DNA of 64,000 bases from a virus. Where the stretch lies: IMG/VR virus record IMGVR_UViG_3300037264_006630, positions 120,944-184,943 of that record. One strand, 5' to 3'. The position numbers and the translations under genes are program-made. The notes below the pieces were generated by a model. It was not told the DNA's origin. It saw only the letters and a program-made list of their open reading frames with translations, and did no database searches. Position 1 is the first letter of the stretch, and each line of letters begins with the position of its first letter. Shown in pieces: positions 1 through 9,109 of this stretch.

Positions 1-300
1 CGCATCCAGATGTTCTGCGCGATCGACGACCTGCCGCCGGTCTGGAAGGTCGCGGTGGAGCGGATGAAAGCGGCCGGCGAGCTGCGCACCGTGAACCTCA
101 AGACGAGCGACCCGAACAAGCCCAAGCCCGGCATCCGGGTGGGTGAGGCGTACGCCTGCCATTCCTGCAAGCGCGAGCTCGAGATCGCGGCGGCCAGGGC
201 GCCGAGCTTCTACGTGGTGGCGATCGATCGGCAGGAGCAGACGGCGGGCGCGCAGGTCCAGGGCGGGCTGATCCTGCTCCCCTCCCACGCCGGGGGGTGA
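1..300 (+). CDS. hypothetical protein, 5' end open at window edge
   Basis: The frame is open from the first base, so this is probably the 3' part of a longer gene; the first ATG inside the window is at position 10 and would give 96 residues. The sequence has a short Cys pair (ACHSCKRE) that could be half of a zinc site. It ends 3 bases before the MuF-like minor head gene, so it belongs to the head module. It may be a portal C-terminus or a small accessory protein. I do not recognise a family. Confidence 0.55.
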   Translation, partial: RIQMFCAIDDLPPVWKVAVERMKAAGELRTVNLKTSDPNKPKPGIRVGEAYACHSCKRELEIAAARAPSFYVVAIDRQEQTAGAQVQGGLILLPSHAGG

Positions 301-303
301 GGC

Positions 304-1752
304 GTGGACCTCAAGCGCTACCTCGCGATCCTCCGCGAGCAACGGCACCGGCTGGAGGTGATGGCGAGGGTCCAGGGGGTGGTGCCGCTCCGGGGGGTCT
401 ACGACGCGCTGCTCGCCACCATCGCCAAGGGGTCAGGCGGCGGGAAGATGGACCGAGGCCAGCAGATTGAGATCATGCAGCGCGCGCGGCAGGCGATGTC
501 GCGGTTCGTCCGCTCCGGCGCCGACGTGCTCAACATCGCCGCGGCCCACGTCGTCACCGCCACCGCCGGGCAGGCGTTCGGCGTGATGTCGGCGCTCGAG
601 CGGGACCGGACAGGACGACCGCTGATCATGTCCGACCGTGCCCGCGACGCGATCGCGTCGGCAGGGCCCAAGCCCGGAACGCTCATCGGCGCGCACCAGC
701 GCAGCCTCGCCAGGTACGGCGCCCACGTCGTCACCCGGATCGACGAGCAGGTGAGTGCCGGGCTGGCGCTGGGGGAGACGCACACCGAGGTCATCGACCG
801 GGTGATGGGAGCAGCCGACCTCGAGTGGTACCAGGCCGACCGCATCGCGCGCACCGAGCTTTCCTACGCCGGCAACAGCGCGGCGCGCGCGGCGATCGGC
901 AAGGAGCACGAGATCCTGGGCGATGTGTACTCGCAGTGGACCGAGAACGCCGACGAGGACGGGCGACCGCTGGACGACATCGTGTGCGTCGACTCGCTGG
1001 CGCTGCACGGTCAGATCGCCGGGCCCGGTCAACTCTTCGTCATGCCGCCTACCTCGGTCTACCCGGACGCTCGTGGGCGCACCGAGGTCCCCCTCAAGAT
1101 GATCGGCATGACCTGGGCCCATCCGCCAAACCGTCCGAACGACCGCTCCGTGATCGGACCCTGGCGTCCGCATTGGGCGACCCCAGGTTGGCGCTGGGAG
1201 GAAGAGGCCCGCATCGACAAGCGGAAGTCGCTCGAGGATGCCGAGCCGGGACAGGAAGAGCCGGCGAGCGAAGAAGACCTGGCCGCCGCGCGCCGGGTGC
1301 AGGTGCAGTCGGCCAAGGCGTTGGCGCAGACCCAGGGCGAGGCACCGCGTGGACTCAGTGGGCGTCCGCGCCAGCCGCCGGACGCTCCGGCTGTCCCGGG
1401 CGCCGCGCCGCGCCGCGCATCGGTCGCGGCTCCAGTCGTCGCTCCGCCCGGCGGCGGACGATCGGCTCCTCCGGCCCGGACGATTCCCGCTGCCACGCCA
1501 GGTGCGCGGCCTACGCTGCTCCCGGCGCCGACCATCGCCGAAGGTCGCGCCCGCGCCTTGGAGTCGACGGGCACGCCGCAACAGCGCGCGCAGGAGTTCC
1601 TCCTGGATCGCGCCAAGCGGCGAGACTCCGCAGACGAGGCAATGCGGACGATCGACAAGATCGTGGCAGACGCGGCCTCTGCCGCCGCCAAGGATATGCC
1701 ACCTCCGAAGCCATCACGGCCGCATCCCAAGCCGCCCAAGAAGGGCAAGTAG
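304..1752 (+). CDS. MuF-like minor head (head morphogenesis) protein
   Basis: 482 residues from a GTG start just after the previous stop. Residues about 150-200 carry the hallmark of the SPP1 gp7/Mu gpF minor head family: an arginine-rich helix with RIARTELSYAGN followed by an alanine-rich stretch, then a domain with conserved D and W residues (YSQWTENADEDG). The family sits at the portal vertex and helps prohead assembly or DNA ejection. The last 200 residues are rich in proline and alanine and low in complexity, probably a disordered tail. The position upstream of scaffold and capsid genes fits. The family call is good; the exact role is inferred. Confidence 0.8.
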   Translation: MDLKRYLAILREQRHRLEVMARVQGVVPLRGVYDALLATIAKGSGGGKMDRGQQIEIMQRARQAMSRFVRSGADVLNIAAAHVVTATAGQAFGVMSALERDRTGRPLIMSDRARDAIASAGPKPGTLIGAHQRSLARYGAHVVTRIDEQVSAGLALGETHTEVIDRVMGAADLEWYQADRIARTELSYAGNSAARAAIGKEHEILGDVYSQWTENADEDGRPLDDIVCVDSLALHGQIAGPGQLFVMPPTSVYPDARGRTEVPLKMIGMTWAHPPNRPNDRSVIGPWRPHWATPGWRWEEEARIDKRKSLEDAEPGQEEPASEEDLAAARRVQVQSAKALAQTQGEAPRGLSGRPRQPPDAPAVPGAAPRRASVAAPVVAPPGGGRSAPPARTIPAATPGARPTLLPAPTIAEGRARALESTGTPQQRAQEFLLDRAKRRDSADEAMRTIDKIVADAASAAAKDMPPPKPSRPHPKPPKKGK

Positions 1753-1774
1753 ACCACGCTCCGCACACTTGACC

Positions 1775-1803
1775 TTGCGCGCGCTTCTGCGCGCTCGGCA
1801 TCC
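1775..1803 (+). promoter_or_regulatory. putative late promoter PL1
   Basis: TTGCGC at 1775-1780, a 17-bp spacer containing GCGCGC inverted arms, then GCATCC at 1798-1803. The -35-like box and spacing match sites upstream of the capsid, tube and adhesin genes. The -10 is the weakest of the four. A strong Shine-Dalgarno (TAGGAGGA) follows before the ATG at 1832. Confidence 0.45.
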
Positions 1804-1831
1804 TCCGGCGCAAGTAGGAGGATTGCCACCC

Positions 1832-2179
1832 ATGTTCCCCGCCGCATCGCCCATCGCGAGCCCCCTGATCGGGGGTGACCCCGCCGTCACTCCGGTCGCA
1901 GCCCCCCTGCCCGAGCCCGCCGCCGCCTGGTCGGAGGCCGCCGCGCAGGCGGTGAAGGACCACGCCGCCCTCATCGCGTCGGTCACCTCCGCGCTCGAGA
2001 ACGCCGAGGAGAGCGACTTCTGCGAGAAGCCCGACGAGGATCTCATGAAGGCCGCGCTCGTCACCCTCACCGGCATGACCGCCGATCTGGCCAAGGTCGT
2101 CGAGGCAGCGAAGGTCGCCGTCGAGGACGAAGCCGAGGCCGCCGAGCAGGCTGCCGCGGAAGCCGCTCCCCCGGGCTGA
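1832..2179 (+). CDS. hypothetical Ala/Pro/Glu-rich virion-region protein
   Basis: 115 residues. The ATG at 1832 is chosen because TAGGAGGA lies 10 bases upstream; the frame is open further upstream but overlaps the minor head gene. The N-terminal 40 residues are Pro/Ala-rich and the rest is predicted to be helical and acidic, ending in an alanine/glutamate-rich tail. No family is recognised. The place between minor head protein and capsid suggests a head accessory or decoration-type component. Confidence 0.7.
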   Translation: MFPAASPIASPLIGGDPAVTPVAAPLPEPAAAWSEAAAQAVKDHAALIASVTSALENAEESDFCEKPDEDLMKAALVTLTGMTADLAKVVEAAKVAVEDEAEAAEQAAAEAAPPG

Positions 2180-2181
2180 CC

Positions 2182-2565
2182 ATGGCCGACCTCGCCGACA
2201 TCGCGCTTTGCGTCACCGCCGCTCGAGCCGTCACCTCGACGAGCCTGAGCGGTAGTCATGCGAAGTACGAGGCCACCGAGGCGTTCGACCGCATCGAGAC
2301 GCGCACCATCGACCTCGAAACCGACAGCCCCGAGAGCGTGGCCTTCGGTGATCTTCCGTCGGCGGCGCTCGTCATGCTCCAGTCTCCCGGGGGCAAGGTT
2401 CGCGCCCGCCTGACCTCGGCCGATGGGACCTTGCAGTCGGTCCCCGTCGACCCGGTGGCGTTCATCCTCTCCCTCACCGTCCCCATCACCGCCATCGACC
2501 TGACCCGGGTTGCCGGGTCTCCCACCGTCCGTGTCAGCGCCACCCTCGGCGCGCCAACTGTCTGA
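2182..2565 (+). CDS. hypothetical structural-module protein
   Basis: 127 residues, starting 2 bases after the previous stop. The composition (alternating Val/Thr/Ser, many beta-prone runs such as RVRVSATLG-like endings) suggests a small beta-rich protein, possibly a head decoration protein. No motif or family is recognised. It is co-directional and tightly packed with the head genes. Confidence 0.7.
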   Translation: MADLADIALCVTAARAVTSTSLSGSHAKYEATEAFDRIETRTIDLETDSPESVAFGDLPSAALVMLQSPGGKVRARLTSADGTLQSVPVDPVAFILSLTVPITAIDLTRVAGSPTVRVSATLGAPTV

Positions 2566-2583
2566 CCTCACAGGAGCCCCGCC

Positions 2584-3027
2584 ATGCCGACCGAGTTCAC
2601 CGTCACGTCCGCCCTCGAGCAGCTCAACCCCAACTACCTCGCGGACGCGCTCCGCAGGCTCCACATCGGGCTCCGCGAGGCCGGCGTCAAGGTGGCGGTC
2701 GCCGCCAGCGTGCAGACCCCGGCGGTCGGCCGCGGCACGATCGAGAGCCCCAAGGTCACCGTGGCCACCGTCGTGGCGACCTTCGACCCGCCGATCGCGG
2801 CGGTGAAGGCGCTGCGCGTCACCTCGGGCGCGGCGACCGGCGGTCGCATCCTGCTCGATGCCGCCGGCACCGCCGCGCAGATCGGCACCTCCGGCGTGTA
2901 CGCGGCCGTCATCTCCGACGACGGCTCGACGATCACGTTCGAGGCCACCATCACCGGCTTCGTGATCTCGTACATCCCGCGCCTGTCGGCGGCCGACCTC
3001 GCCGCCAAGTTCTACCCCCTGACCTGA
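2584..3027 (+). CDS. hypothetical structural-module protein
   Basis: 147 residues with an ATG preceded by CAGGAG. The middle is beta-rich with repeated Thr/Val (TVATVVATFDPP) and the end carries a hydrophobic strand (ITGFVISYIP). A soluble beta-sandwich virion protein is likely. I do not recognise a family; the location before scaffold and capsid suggests a head role. Confidence 0.7.
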   Translation: MPTEFTVTSALEQLNPNYLADALRRLHIGLREAGVKVAVAASVQTPAVGRGTIESPKVTVATVVATFDPPIAAVKALRVTSGAATGGRILLDAAGTAAQIGTSGVYAAVISDDGSTITFEATITGFVISYIPRLSAADLAAKFYPLT

Positions 3028-3190
3028 TCGCTTCGGCGACTGGTCAGCGGTTCGACGCCGCACTCACCCCGAACACGTCAACCCTTCACCCCTGAACCGT
3101 CCGCTTCACCCACAGTCGTCTCGCTGTCTACGCTCACGCGAACAACGGCGGAACAATCAGTTGGAAGAAACGGGACCCTGAAAGGCAAGC

Positions 3191-4327
3191 ATGACGGTCG
3201 CAGCCAACGCCACGGACCCTCCAGCCCAGCCTGCCCCGCCGCCACCGGCGAGTGCGGCCACGGCCGATCCCCCATCGCCAGTGGCCGCGCCCATCCCGCC
3301 CGAGAGCCAGCCCCAGGTCGTCTTCGAGGTCCCGCCCGTCTCGCCGGTTGTCCCGGCAGTCGTGGTGGCGCCCGCGCCGACCGAGGTGACGCCACCGCCC
3401 CAAGTCGTCCCGCCTCCCACGCCATCGCCCGAGTCGCCCCCGGTCACTGCGGTTCCCGCCGCTCCCGATCCGGATCTCGACGAAGACGACGTGAAGGAGG
3501 GCGCGGTCGCCAAGGGCGATGTCCTGACCGTCCCCCGCAAGTCGTTCAACGGACGCATGTCGCGCGAGCGCCGCAAGGGACGCGAGGCCGCCGAAGAGAA
3601 GCTCCTCCAGCCAGTGCTGGCCGCGGGGTTCACCTCCTTCGCCGACGTTCTCGAGCACGCCACGAAGTACAAGCAGCAACAGGCCAAGGCCAAGGAGATC
3701 CCCGTGACCGTTCCCGCAGTCGTTCCCATCCCCGATCCCGCGGCCATCGCCGCGACCACCCAGCCGCCGGGCACGCCGCCGCCCCTGATCGCGCCCCCCC
3801 CGAGCGGTCAGCCGCCGGGCGACGGTCGCACCCTGTCGGCCGAGGAGCGCAAGAGCCAGCGGATGGCGCGCCAGCAGGCGGCGCAGGCCGAGGCCGATCG
3901 CAAGGCCGCGGTCGAGCGGTCCAACGCCGAAGTCGCCGCGGCCAAGGCCGAGACGGACCGCATCAAGGCGCGGACCACGATCGGCTACAAGCTGGCCGCC
4001 GAGCGCCCGGTCGACATCGAGTTCGCGCTCGCGCGCTACGACACCCACGTCGCCACCCTGGACGACGCCGGCAAGGCGGCGCTCGCCACCACCGACGGCT
4101 GGAACAAGTGGATGGCCGACTTCAAGAAGGCCAACCCGTTCCTCTTCGCCTCGCCAGCGCCGACGCAGGTCCCGGCCACCACCGGCCCCGTCGTCATCCC
4201 GCCCCCGGCCCCCGGCCCCGCCGCGGTCGGCGCGGTCGCGGGCGACGGTGCCAAGATCGACGCGCGCACCATGACCCCGGCGGCGTACGCGCAGCTCAAG
4301 CAGCAACGCGGCCTGGCCGCACGCTGA
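3191..4327 (+). CDS. putative scaffold/prohead assembly protein
   Basis: 378 residues directly upstream of the major capsid gene. The first 110 residues are proline/alanine-rich and disordered. A charged helical region follows (about 110-160, RRKGREAAEEK), then a second Pro-rich linker, then a long charged coiled-coil segment (about 215-270, repeated AxxEA and KAE). Disordered plus coiled-coil architecture and position fit a scaffolding protein. No protease motif is visible. It is preceded by a 163-bp gap (3028-3190) in which I see only a weak Shine-Dalgarno (GAAAGG). The function is inferred from context. Confidence 0.6.
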   Translation: MTVAANATDPPAQPAPPPPASAATADPPSPVAAPIPPESQPQVVFEVPPVSPVVPAVVVAPAPTEVTPPPQVVPPPTPSPESPPVTAVPAAPDPDLDEDDVKEGAVAKGDVLTVPRKSFNGRMSRERRKGREAAEEKLLQPVLAAGFTSFADVLEHATKYKQQQAKAKEIPVTVPAVVPIPDPAAIAATTQPPGTPPPLIAPPPSGQPPGDGRTLSAEERKSQRMARQQAAQAEADRKAAVERSNAEVAAAKAETDRIKARTTIGYKLAAERPVDIEFALARYDTHVATLDDAGKAALATTDGWNKWMADFKKANPFLFASPAPTQVPATTGPVVIPPPAPGPAAVGAVAGDGAKIDARTMTPAAYAQLKQQRGLAAR

Positions 4328-4334
4328 CCCGACC

Positions 4335-4363
4335 TTGCGCGCGGTGATTTCGCGCTCGTAGCC
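4335..4363 (+). promoter_or_regulatory. putative late promoter PL2 (capsid)
   Basis: TTGCGC at 4335-4340, 17-bp spacer, GTAGCC at 4358-4363. The spacer again ends in CGCGCTC as at PL1. It lies 38 bases upstream of the capsid start codon, as expected for a strong separate promoter of the most abundant virion protein. Confidence 0.55.
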
Positions 4364-4401
4364 TTTCTCGCACCACCTCTCTTCACCTCCCGGAGAACCC
4401 C

Positions 4402-5829
4402 ATGAGCATCCTCGACACGCCGTACTACCGCTCGCTGGTGCAGGACAACCTGATCATCGCCGAGTTCCAGTTGGCCCTCTTCCCCCTCCTCCAGTTCCGG
4501 GACGAGGCGCTGCCCGAGGCGTGGGGCGAGAACACCGGCGACACCAAGATCTTCACCGCCAACGGCCTGCTCCCGACGCGGACCGCGCCGATCCGGCAGG
4601 GTGACGAGCCGCCCGTGGCCAACTACGGCCGCGAGCAGTGGGCGGTGACCCAGCAGGCGTACGGCACGTCGATCGACACCAACGTGCCGACCGCGACCCA
4701 GGCGGCGGTGAACCTGCTCCTCCAGGACATCAAGGAGCTCGGCCGGGCGGCGGGCCGTTCGATCAACCAGATCGCGCGCAACGTGATGTACAACGCGGCG
4801 CTCTCCGGCCACACCGTCTGCTACGGCGGCTCGGGCGGTTCGACGGTCACCATCCCGGTGCTCCGCCTGAACGGCCTCACCCGCGCCCGGCGCCCCGACC
4901 TCGCGGCCGGCTCGCCCGTCCGCTACGACACGGTGTCGGTGAGCAACCCGCTCCCGATCAGGTGGGGCGCGACCCTGTCCACCACCGCGCTCGTGGTCGG
5001 CTACACCCCGACCTTCACGGGCGACGAGATCGGGCCCGGCACCATCACGCTGGCCGTGGCGGCGTCCATCGCCGACCGCGACCCGATCGTGGCGGACACC
5101 GCGACCTGGATCCGGCGCTCCGGCGGCGGCAACTCGGTCGACTCGCTGTCGACCTCGGACCTGCTCACGTTCGCCGACCTGCGCGAGGCCCTGGCCCGCC
5201 TCGGCAACATGAACATCCCGCGCCACGCGGACGGCTACTACCACGGCCACTTCGACTCGATCTCGAGCAACCAGATCTTCTCGGACACCGAGTGGCGGCA
5301 GCTCACGGAGACCCGGGTCGACGGCATCCAGTACCAGGAGCACGCCATCGGGCAGAAGCTCAACACGGTCTGGTACAAGAACGAGGAGTCGCCGACCCCG
5401 TACACCGTCAACCTGCCCAACGGCCAGACCGACGGCACGGCCGGCGACCAGTTCCGCCCGACCGTGGACAACTTCGCGGGCGAGCTCTACTCGAACGGCG
5501 ACCCGGCCTCCGGTGTGGCGGTCCACCGCACCCTCATCACCGGCGGCGAGGGCCTCCGGGAGTACTACGTCGACCAGGACGCGTACATCACCGAGGCCGG
5601 CACCACCGGCAAGATCTCGGACTGCCCGCTGGTCACCGCGGGCGCGGTGCAGATGGCGACTACCAACGCGCACATCAAGCTCATCCAGCGCGCGCCGCTC
5701 GATCGCCGCCAGCAGACGGTGTCGAACACCTGGAGCTACGACGGCGCGTTCGTCGAGCGCACGGACGGCGCGTCGGGCGATGGTCGCTACTTCAAGCGCG
5801 TCGCCGTGGTCGAGCACGGTCGCCCCTGA
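4402..5829 (+). CDS. major capsid protein
   Basis: 475 residues, ATG preceded by CCCGGAGAA. The size, position after a scaffold-like gene, its own promoter and a strong terminator immediately downstream all point to the major capsid protein. The sequence has an N-terminal helical arm, an E-loop-like Gly/Pro/Arg segment (about 45-75), a helical stretch (AAVNLLLQDIKELGRAAGRS, about 100-120) like an HK97-fold spine helix, and a beta-rich C-terminal half. No clear cleavage site is visible. The HK97 fold is inferred, not proved by a motif. Confidence 0.75.
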   Translation: MSILDTPYYRSLVQDNLIIAEFQLALFPLLQFRDEALPEAWGENTGDTKIFTANGLLPTRTAPIRQGDEPPVANYGREQWAVTQQAYGTSIDTNVPTATQAAVNLLLQDIKELGRAAGRSINQIARNVMYNAALSGHTVCYGGSGGSTVTIPVLRLNGLTRARRPDLAAGSPVRYDTVSVSNPLPIRWGATLSTTALVVGYTPTFTGDEIGPGTITLAVAASIADRDPIVADTATWIRRSGGGNSVDSLSTSDLLTFADLREALARLGNMNIPRHADGYYHGHFDSISSNQIFSDTEWRQLTETRVDGIQYQEHAIGQKLNTVWYKNEESPTPYTVNLPNGQTDGTAGDQFRPTVDNFAGELYSNGDPASGVAVHRTLITGGEGLREYYVDQDAYITEAGTTGKISDCPLVTAGAVQMATTNAHIKLIQRAPLDRRQQTVSNTWSYDGAFVERTDGASGDGRYFKRVAVVEHGRP

Positions 5830-5860
5830 TCGCTGACCGCTGAGTCCGGTCGACCTGGAG

Positions 5861-5911
5861 AACATCCCGGGGAGTGGGTCGCACCGAGTCCCATCCACCC
5901 CGGGATGTTTT
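5861..5911 (+). terminator. Rho-independent terminator after capsid gene
   Basis: Perfect 12-bp stem AACATCCCGGGG (5861-5872) with CCCCGGGATGTT (5898-5909), continued inward by TGGG/CCCA around an internal bulge, and followed by a short T run (5908-5911). It lies 31 bases after the capsid stop codon and before the next gene, so it would limit read-through from the capsid promoter. Confidence 0.8.
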
Positions 5912-5927
5912 GCGTCCAGAGGTCCCC

Positions 5928-6830
5928 ATGGTCCACGATCCGATCTTCTCCCCCGGCGCTCTCCCCGTCTCGACGGCGCTCACCGGCGACCCCAGCGTGG
6001 ACGCCATCCACACCGCGACCGAGAACGCGCGTCTCGCCGAGATGATGGCAGCGGCCCGCATCTTCGCGACGTCCGACATGGTGATCGCGTCGCCGTACGG
6101 CATGATGTCGCCGGGCGCGCTGCGCACGCTGGTCGAGAGCGTCGGGTTCCGGCACCAATCCTACGACGACCTCGAGCTCCGGCGGCTCATGGTGTACGTC
6201 GATGCTCGCCAGGTCCAGGCGGGCAAGCGGCCGTACGCGATCAAGGAGACCCAGCGCCAGTCCCACGCCGCGCCGGCGGCGCCGGTGAGGATCCCGCAGC
6301 TCCCGCGGTCGGCCTCGAACGAGTGGGAGGTGACCGAGCTCCACAACCGGGTGTGCATCCCGGGCGGGGTCTACACCTGGCGCAAGGGTCTCATCGTCAA
6401 GCTCGCCGAGCTCGGCGAGGTCACCCTGCGCTCGGTCGTCGAGCAGGGCGTGAAGCTCAAGGCGTACCCCGAGGAGATGCCGCGGCGCACCTGTTCGACC
6501 TGCGACACGAGCTGGCCGGCGGACCTGCCGAACGGCGCCTCCTGCCCGATGTGCTTCCTCAACGAGCGCGGCGAGGACACGCGGCTCCGCGCTGTGGCCG
6601 AGCGCCTGGAAGCGATGGTCGGCTGGGCGCTCGCCGTGGGCGCGCCGCCGCTGGACGGCGACGGGACGTGGAGCGGTCAGCCGACCCCGGACCCCGGCAA
6701 GCTCGAGGTTCCCAAGACGATCGCGGCCCCGGTCGTGGAGTCGGTGGCCGACCCGCTGGCGGCCACGACCGAAGGTGCCGCCGAGTCGGAGCCGGTCGGC
6801 GGCAAGAAGCGCGCGAAGAAGGACGGCTGA
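5928..6830 (+). CDS. hypothetical zinc-ribbon protein of head/connector region
   Basis: 300 residues from the ATG at 5928, which lies after the terminator and follows AGAGGT; a longer in-frame start would run through the terminator. A four-Cys zinc-ribbon-like site sits around residues 190-215 (CSTCDTSW then CPMC). The C-terminus is low complexity and lysine-rich (GGKKRAKKDG). No family is recognised. The location after the capsid suggests a head-completion or virion accessory protein. Confidence 0.7.
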   Translation: MVHDPIFSPGALPVSTALTGDPSVDAIHTATENARLAEMMAAARIFATSDMVIASPYGMMSPGALRTLVESVGFRHQSYDDLELRRLMVYVDARQVQAGKRPYAIKETQRQSHAAPAAPVRIPQLPRSASNEWEVTELHNRVCIPGGVYTWRKGLIVKLAELGEVTLRSVVEQGVKLKAYPEEMPRRTCSTCDTSWPADLPNGASCPMCFLNERGEDTRLRAVAERLEAMVGWALAVGAPPLDGDGTWSGQPTPDPGKLEVPKTIAAPVVESVADPLAATTEGAAESEPVGGKKRAKKDG

Positions 6831-6833
6831 TCC

Positions 6834-7238
6834 GTGGCGGCGCTCTCGGCTGCGGACAAGGCCCGGGTGCGCTATCACCTGGGATACCAGGCCGCCATGC
6901 CGGGCATGGGGTTCACGTTCGGCGTGCCGATCCTGTCGGCGCCGCACTACATCTTCGAGAGCGCGGTCCAGCACCTCATCGCCGAGAACGTGCCACAGGT
7001 CATCCGGCTGCTCGACACTCTCGACTGCATCGAACAGAAGATGATGGCGAGCGCGACTGCCGGGTATCCTGCGATCCGAGCCGAGGACGTGGAGCCAAAC
7101 CTCGACGAGGGCGAGACGATGGAGCGCGAGTACGTGCGCTGGGCGAACCGTCTGGCCGACATCTTGGGCTGCCCGCTCTCGCCGTGGGCCGAGCGGTTCA
7201 AGCGATCCTCCAGCATCGGCAACGTCCGCGTCCGGTGA
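6834..7238 (+). CDS. putative head-tail connector protein
   Basis: 134 residues from a GTG start 3 bases after the preceding stop. Predicted mainly helical, with a Tyr/Arg/Leu helical N-terminal part and a C-terminal amphipathic helix (EYVRWANRLADILG). Small helical proteins at this position are typically head-tail adaptors, but no diagnostic motif is visible, so the role is inferred from gene order. Confidence 0.6.
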   Translation: MAALSAADKARVRYHLGYQAAMPGMGFTFGVPILSAPHYIFESAVQHLIAENVPQVIRLLDTLDCIEQKMMASATAGYPAIRAEDVEPNLDEGETMEREYVRWANRLADILGCPLSPWAERFKRSSSIGNVRVR

Positions 7239-7242
7239 ACCC

Positions 7243-7785
7243 ATGACCCAGCCCTGCCAGTGCGCCGCTCTCTGCCTGTGCCCGGCGCGCTTCCGGGCCG
7301 CGGGCGACATCAACTGCCGGCTGTCGGCGGTGATGGACCGCGCCCGCGATGTGGCAGCGCAGCTCGGCCTGCGGCCCTACCGGGTGTCGTTCGTCCACGT
7401 TCGGTGGACCGGCCGCGTGCGGGGTGACGGCTCCGAGGAGGTGGTCACCCAGCGGGACATCCTGCCGGCGCCCAAGGTCTCCGACCTGTCCGGCCTGACG
7501 CGCGAGCTCACGCCGTCCCAGATCGACGAGGCCGGGACCCTCCTGCTCACCAAGATCAGCGCGGCCTACACCGAGGATCAGATCCTCTGCCGCCCGGCGT
7601 CCGGCAAGCCGCTCCCGCCGAACGAGGCCATCTACTACGAGATCCAACTCGGCACCGGCGGCGAGCGGCGGCGCATGGTGCCCGTGGGCGGCGGCGCCCC
7701 GACCCTCAAGGCGGTGGAGGGATGGACGATCGCGGTCACGCTGCAAGCTGGTGCGCGCGGTCGCAGCGGCGCGAACCGGCCGTGA
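7243..7785 (+). CDS. hypothetical head-tail region protein
   Basis: 180 residues. The N-terminus is unusually Cys-rich (MTQPCQCAALCLCPARF), followed by a mixed alpha/beta region and a C-terminal basic tail. No family is recognised. It overlaps the next gene by 4 bases (GTGA), so the two are translationally coupled. Confidence 0.65.
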   Translation: MTQPCQCAALCLCPARFRAAGDINCRLSAVMDRARDVAAQLGLRPYRVSFVHVRWTGRVRGDGSEEVVTQRDILPAPKVSDLSGLTRELTPSQIDEAGTLLLTKISAAYTEDQILCRPASGKPLPPNEAIYYEIQLGTGGERRRMVPVGGGAPTLKAVEGWTIAVTLQAGARGRSGANRP

Positions 7786-8300
7786 CCGTCCAGCGGTTCA
7801 CGGTCGAGCAGTGGGTGGGCTACCACACCCACCTCGGCGAGCGGATGCACCGGGCGGCGGTCCGCGGGTTGGCCAACGCGTCGGTGAAGATCATCGCGCT
7901 CCTGGTCGAGCGCACGCGCGCGGCCGACCCGGCCAGTCCAGGTGGAGCGTTCGGGGCGACCGACACCAACACCTTCCTGCGGGCCTGGCACGTCGTCCCC
8001 GACGGCATGGGCCTGCGCATCTACAACTCCATGCCCTACGCGGGCGTGATCGAGTACGGGCGGCGGCCGGGCAGCAAGCAGCCGCCCAAGGAGCCGATCG
8101 AGCGGTGGCTCATGAGCCGCGGCGGCATGACGGCGAGCAAGGCCAGGGCGACGGCGTGGGTGGTCGCGCGCGCCATCGGCATCCGTGGTCTCCGAGGGAG
8201 GCACATCTTGACCGCGCCGGAGGCAACCGCGCAGATTGTCGACATTGTGGAGACCTCGATCAACGACGAGATCGCGCGTGAAATCGGCAGGCCAAGGTGA
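7782..8300 (+). CDS. HK97 gp10-like neck / tail-completion protein
   Basis: 172 residues from a GTG that overlaps the previous TGA as GTGA. The core motif YAGVIEYGRRPG (about residues 78-90) is the signature of the HK97 gp10/tail-completion family, in which a basic N-terminal helix is followed by a beta domain. The length is usual. It would sit at the head-tail interface. It is coupled to the next gene by another GTGA overlap. Confidence 0.7.
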   Translation: MTVQRFTVEQWVGYHTHLGERMHRAAVRGLANASVKIIALLVERTRAADPASPGGAFGATDTNTFLRAWHVVPDGMGLRIYNSMPYAGVIEYGRRPGSKQPPKEPIERWLMSRGGMTASKARATAWVVARAIGIRGLRGRHILTAPEATAQIVDIVETSINDEIAREIGRPR

Positions 8301-9082
8301 GCGTCGACTGCGACACCGACGCGGAAGACCGCGTCCCGGTGGATGCCGGGCTCGGCCTGGACCCGACGCCGGAAGAGGTCACCACTTGGCTGGTGGATCC
8401 GGAGAGCGATGAGCCGGGCGCCGAGTGGTCGCTGCGGTGCGACAACTCGGTCCACGGCGCGGTGGTGCGCGGGCTGGTCCAGTACGTCTGGACCGTCGGG
8501 AGCCGTGCGCTGGGCCGCATCCTGCGCTTCAACCGGGTGATGGGTGAGCACGCCGACACCGGCGACGAGCGCGTGGACTACCCGGTCGCGGTCGTGATGG
8601 GCGAGCAGGGCGAAGGCCGGTACGCCTCGCCAGCGCGCAACCCAACCATCGTCACTGCCGCTTCCCCGGCGCAACGCGCCATGACCTCGCCGGGGATCGT
8701 CGCCAACCCGCGGCAACCGGTACGGTTCACCGAGCCCGGATCAGGCGACATCCTGGGGCTGTCCTGGGCCTCGGTCTACACCTTCGAGCAGCTCCTGGTG
8801 AGCATCACCTGCGGCTCGAAGCCCGAGCGCGACGCGATGGCCAAGGCCATGGAGGACGCCAGCAATCCGCACGTCTCGTCCGGCGGCGTCCATCTGCGGC
8901 TGGGGCACTACTACGGCGCGGTGGCCGTCTACACCCTCCAGTCCCAGGTCCGTCCCGACTCGCCAGCCGACGCTGCTTCCGACGCCTGGGTGGCGACCTT
9001 TCGCTACCGCGTCGAGTGCCCGACTATCCGCGCACACCGCATCGCCAGCGCCGATCCGCGCGCGCAGGTCTCCGTCACCTGA
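8297..9082 (+). CDS. hypothetical protein preceding sheath (tail terminator position)
   Basis: 261 residues, GTGA-coupled to the neck protein. The first 30 residues are acidic. The body mixes helices and strands with an AMAKAMEDA helix and a long loop around residues 110-145. The place just before the sheath gene matches a tail terminator/neck gene in many myoviruses, but no signature is seen. Function not assigned. Confidence 0.6.
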   Translation: MSVDCDTDAEDRVPVDAGLGLDPTPEEVTTWLVDPESDEPGAEWSLRCDNSVHGAVVRGLVQYVWTVGSRALGRILRFNRVMGEHADTGDERVDYPVAVVMGEQGEGRYASPARNPTIVTAASPAQRAMTSPGIVANPRQPVRFTEPGSGDILGLSWASVYTFEQLLVSITCGSKPERDAMAKAMEDASNPHVSSGGVHLRLGHYYGAVAVYTLQSQVRPDSPADAASDAWVATFRYRVECPTIRAHRIASADPRAQVSVT

Positions 9083-9109
9083 TCCTCGATCTCCTCCAAG
9101 GAGCCCCTC

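Noticed and set aside
1238-2179. A 313-residue version of the gene ending at 2179
   Set aside because: The extra N-terminus overlaps the minor head gene and is Arg-rich shadow; a strong Shine-Dalgarno supports the ATG at 1832.
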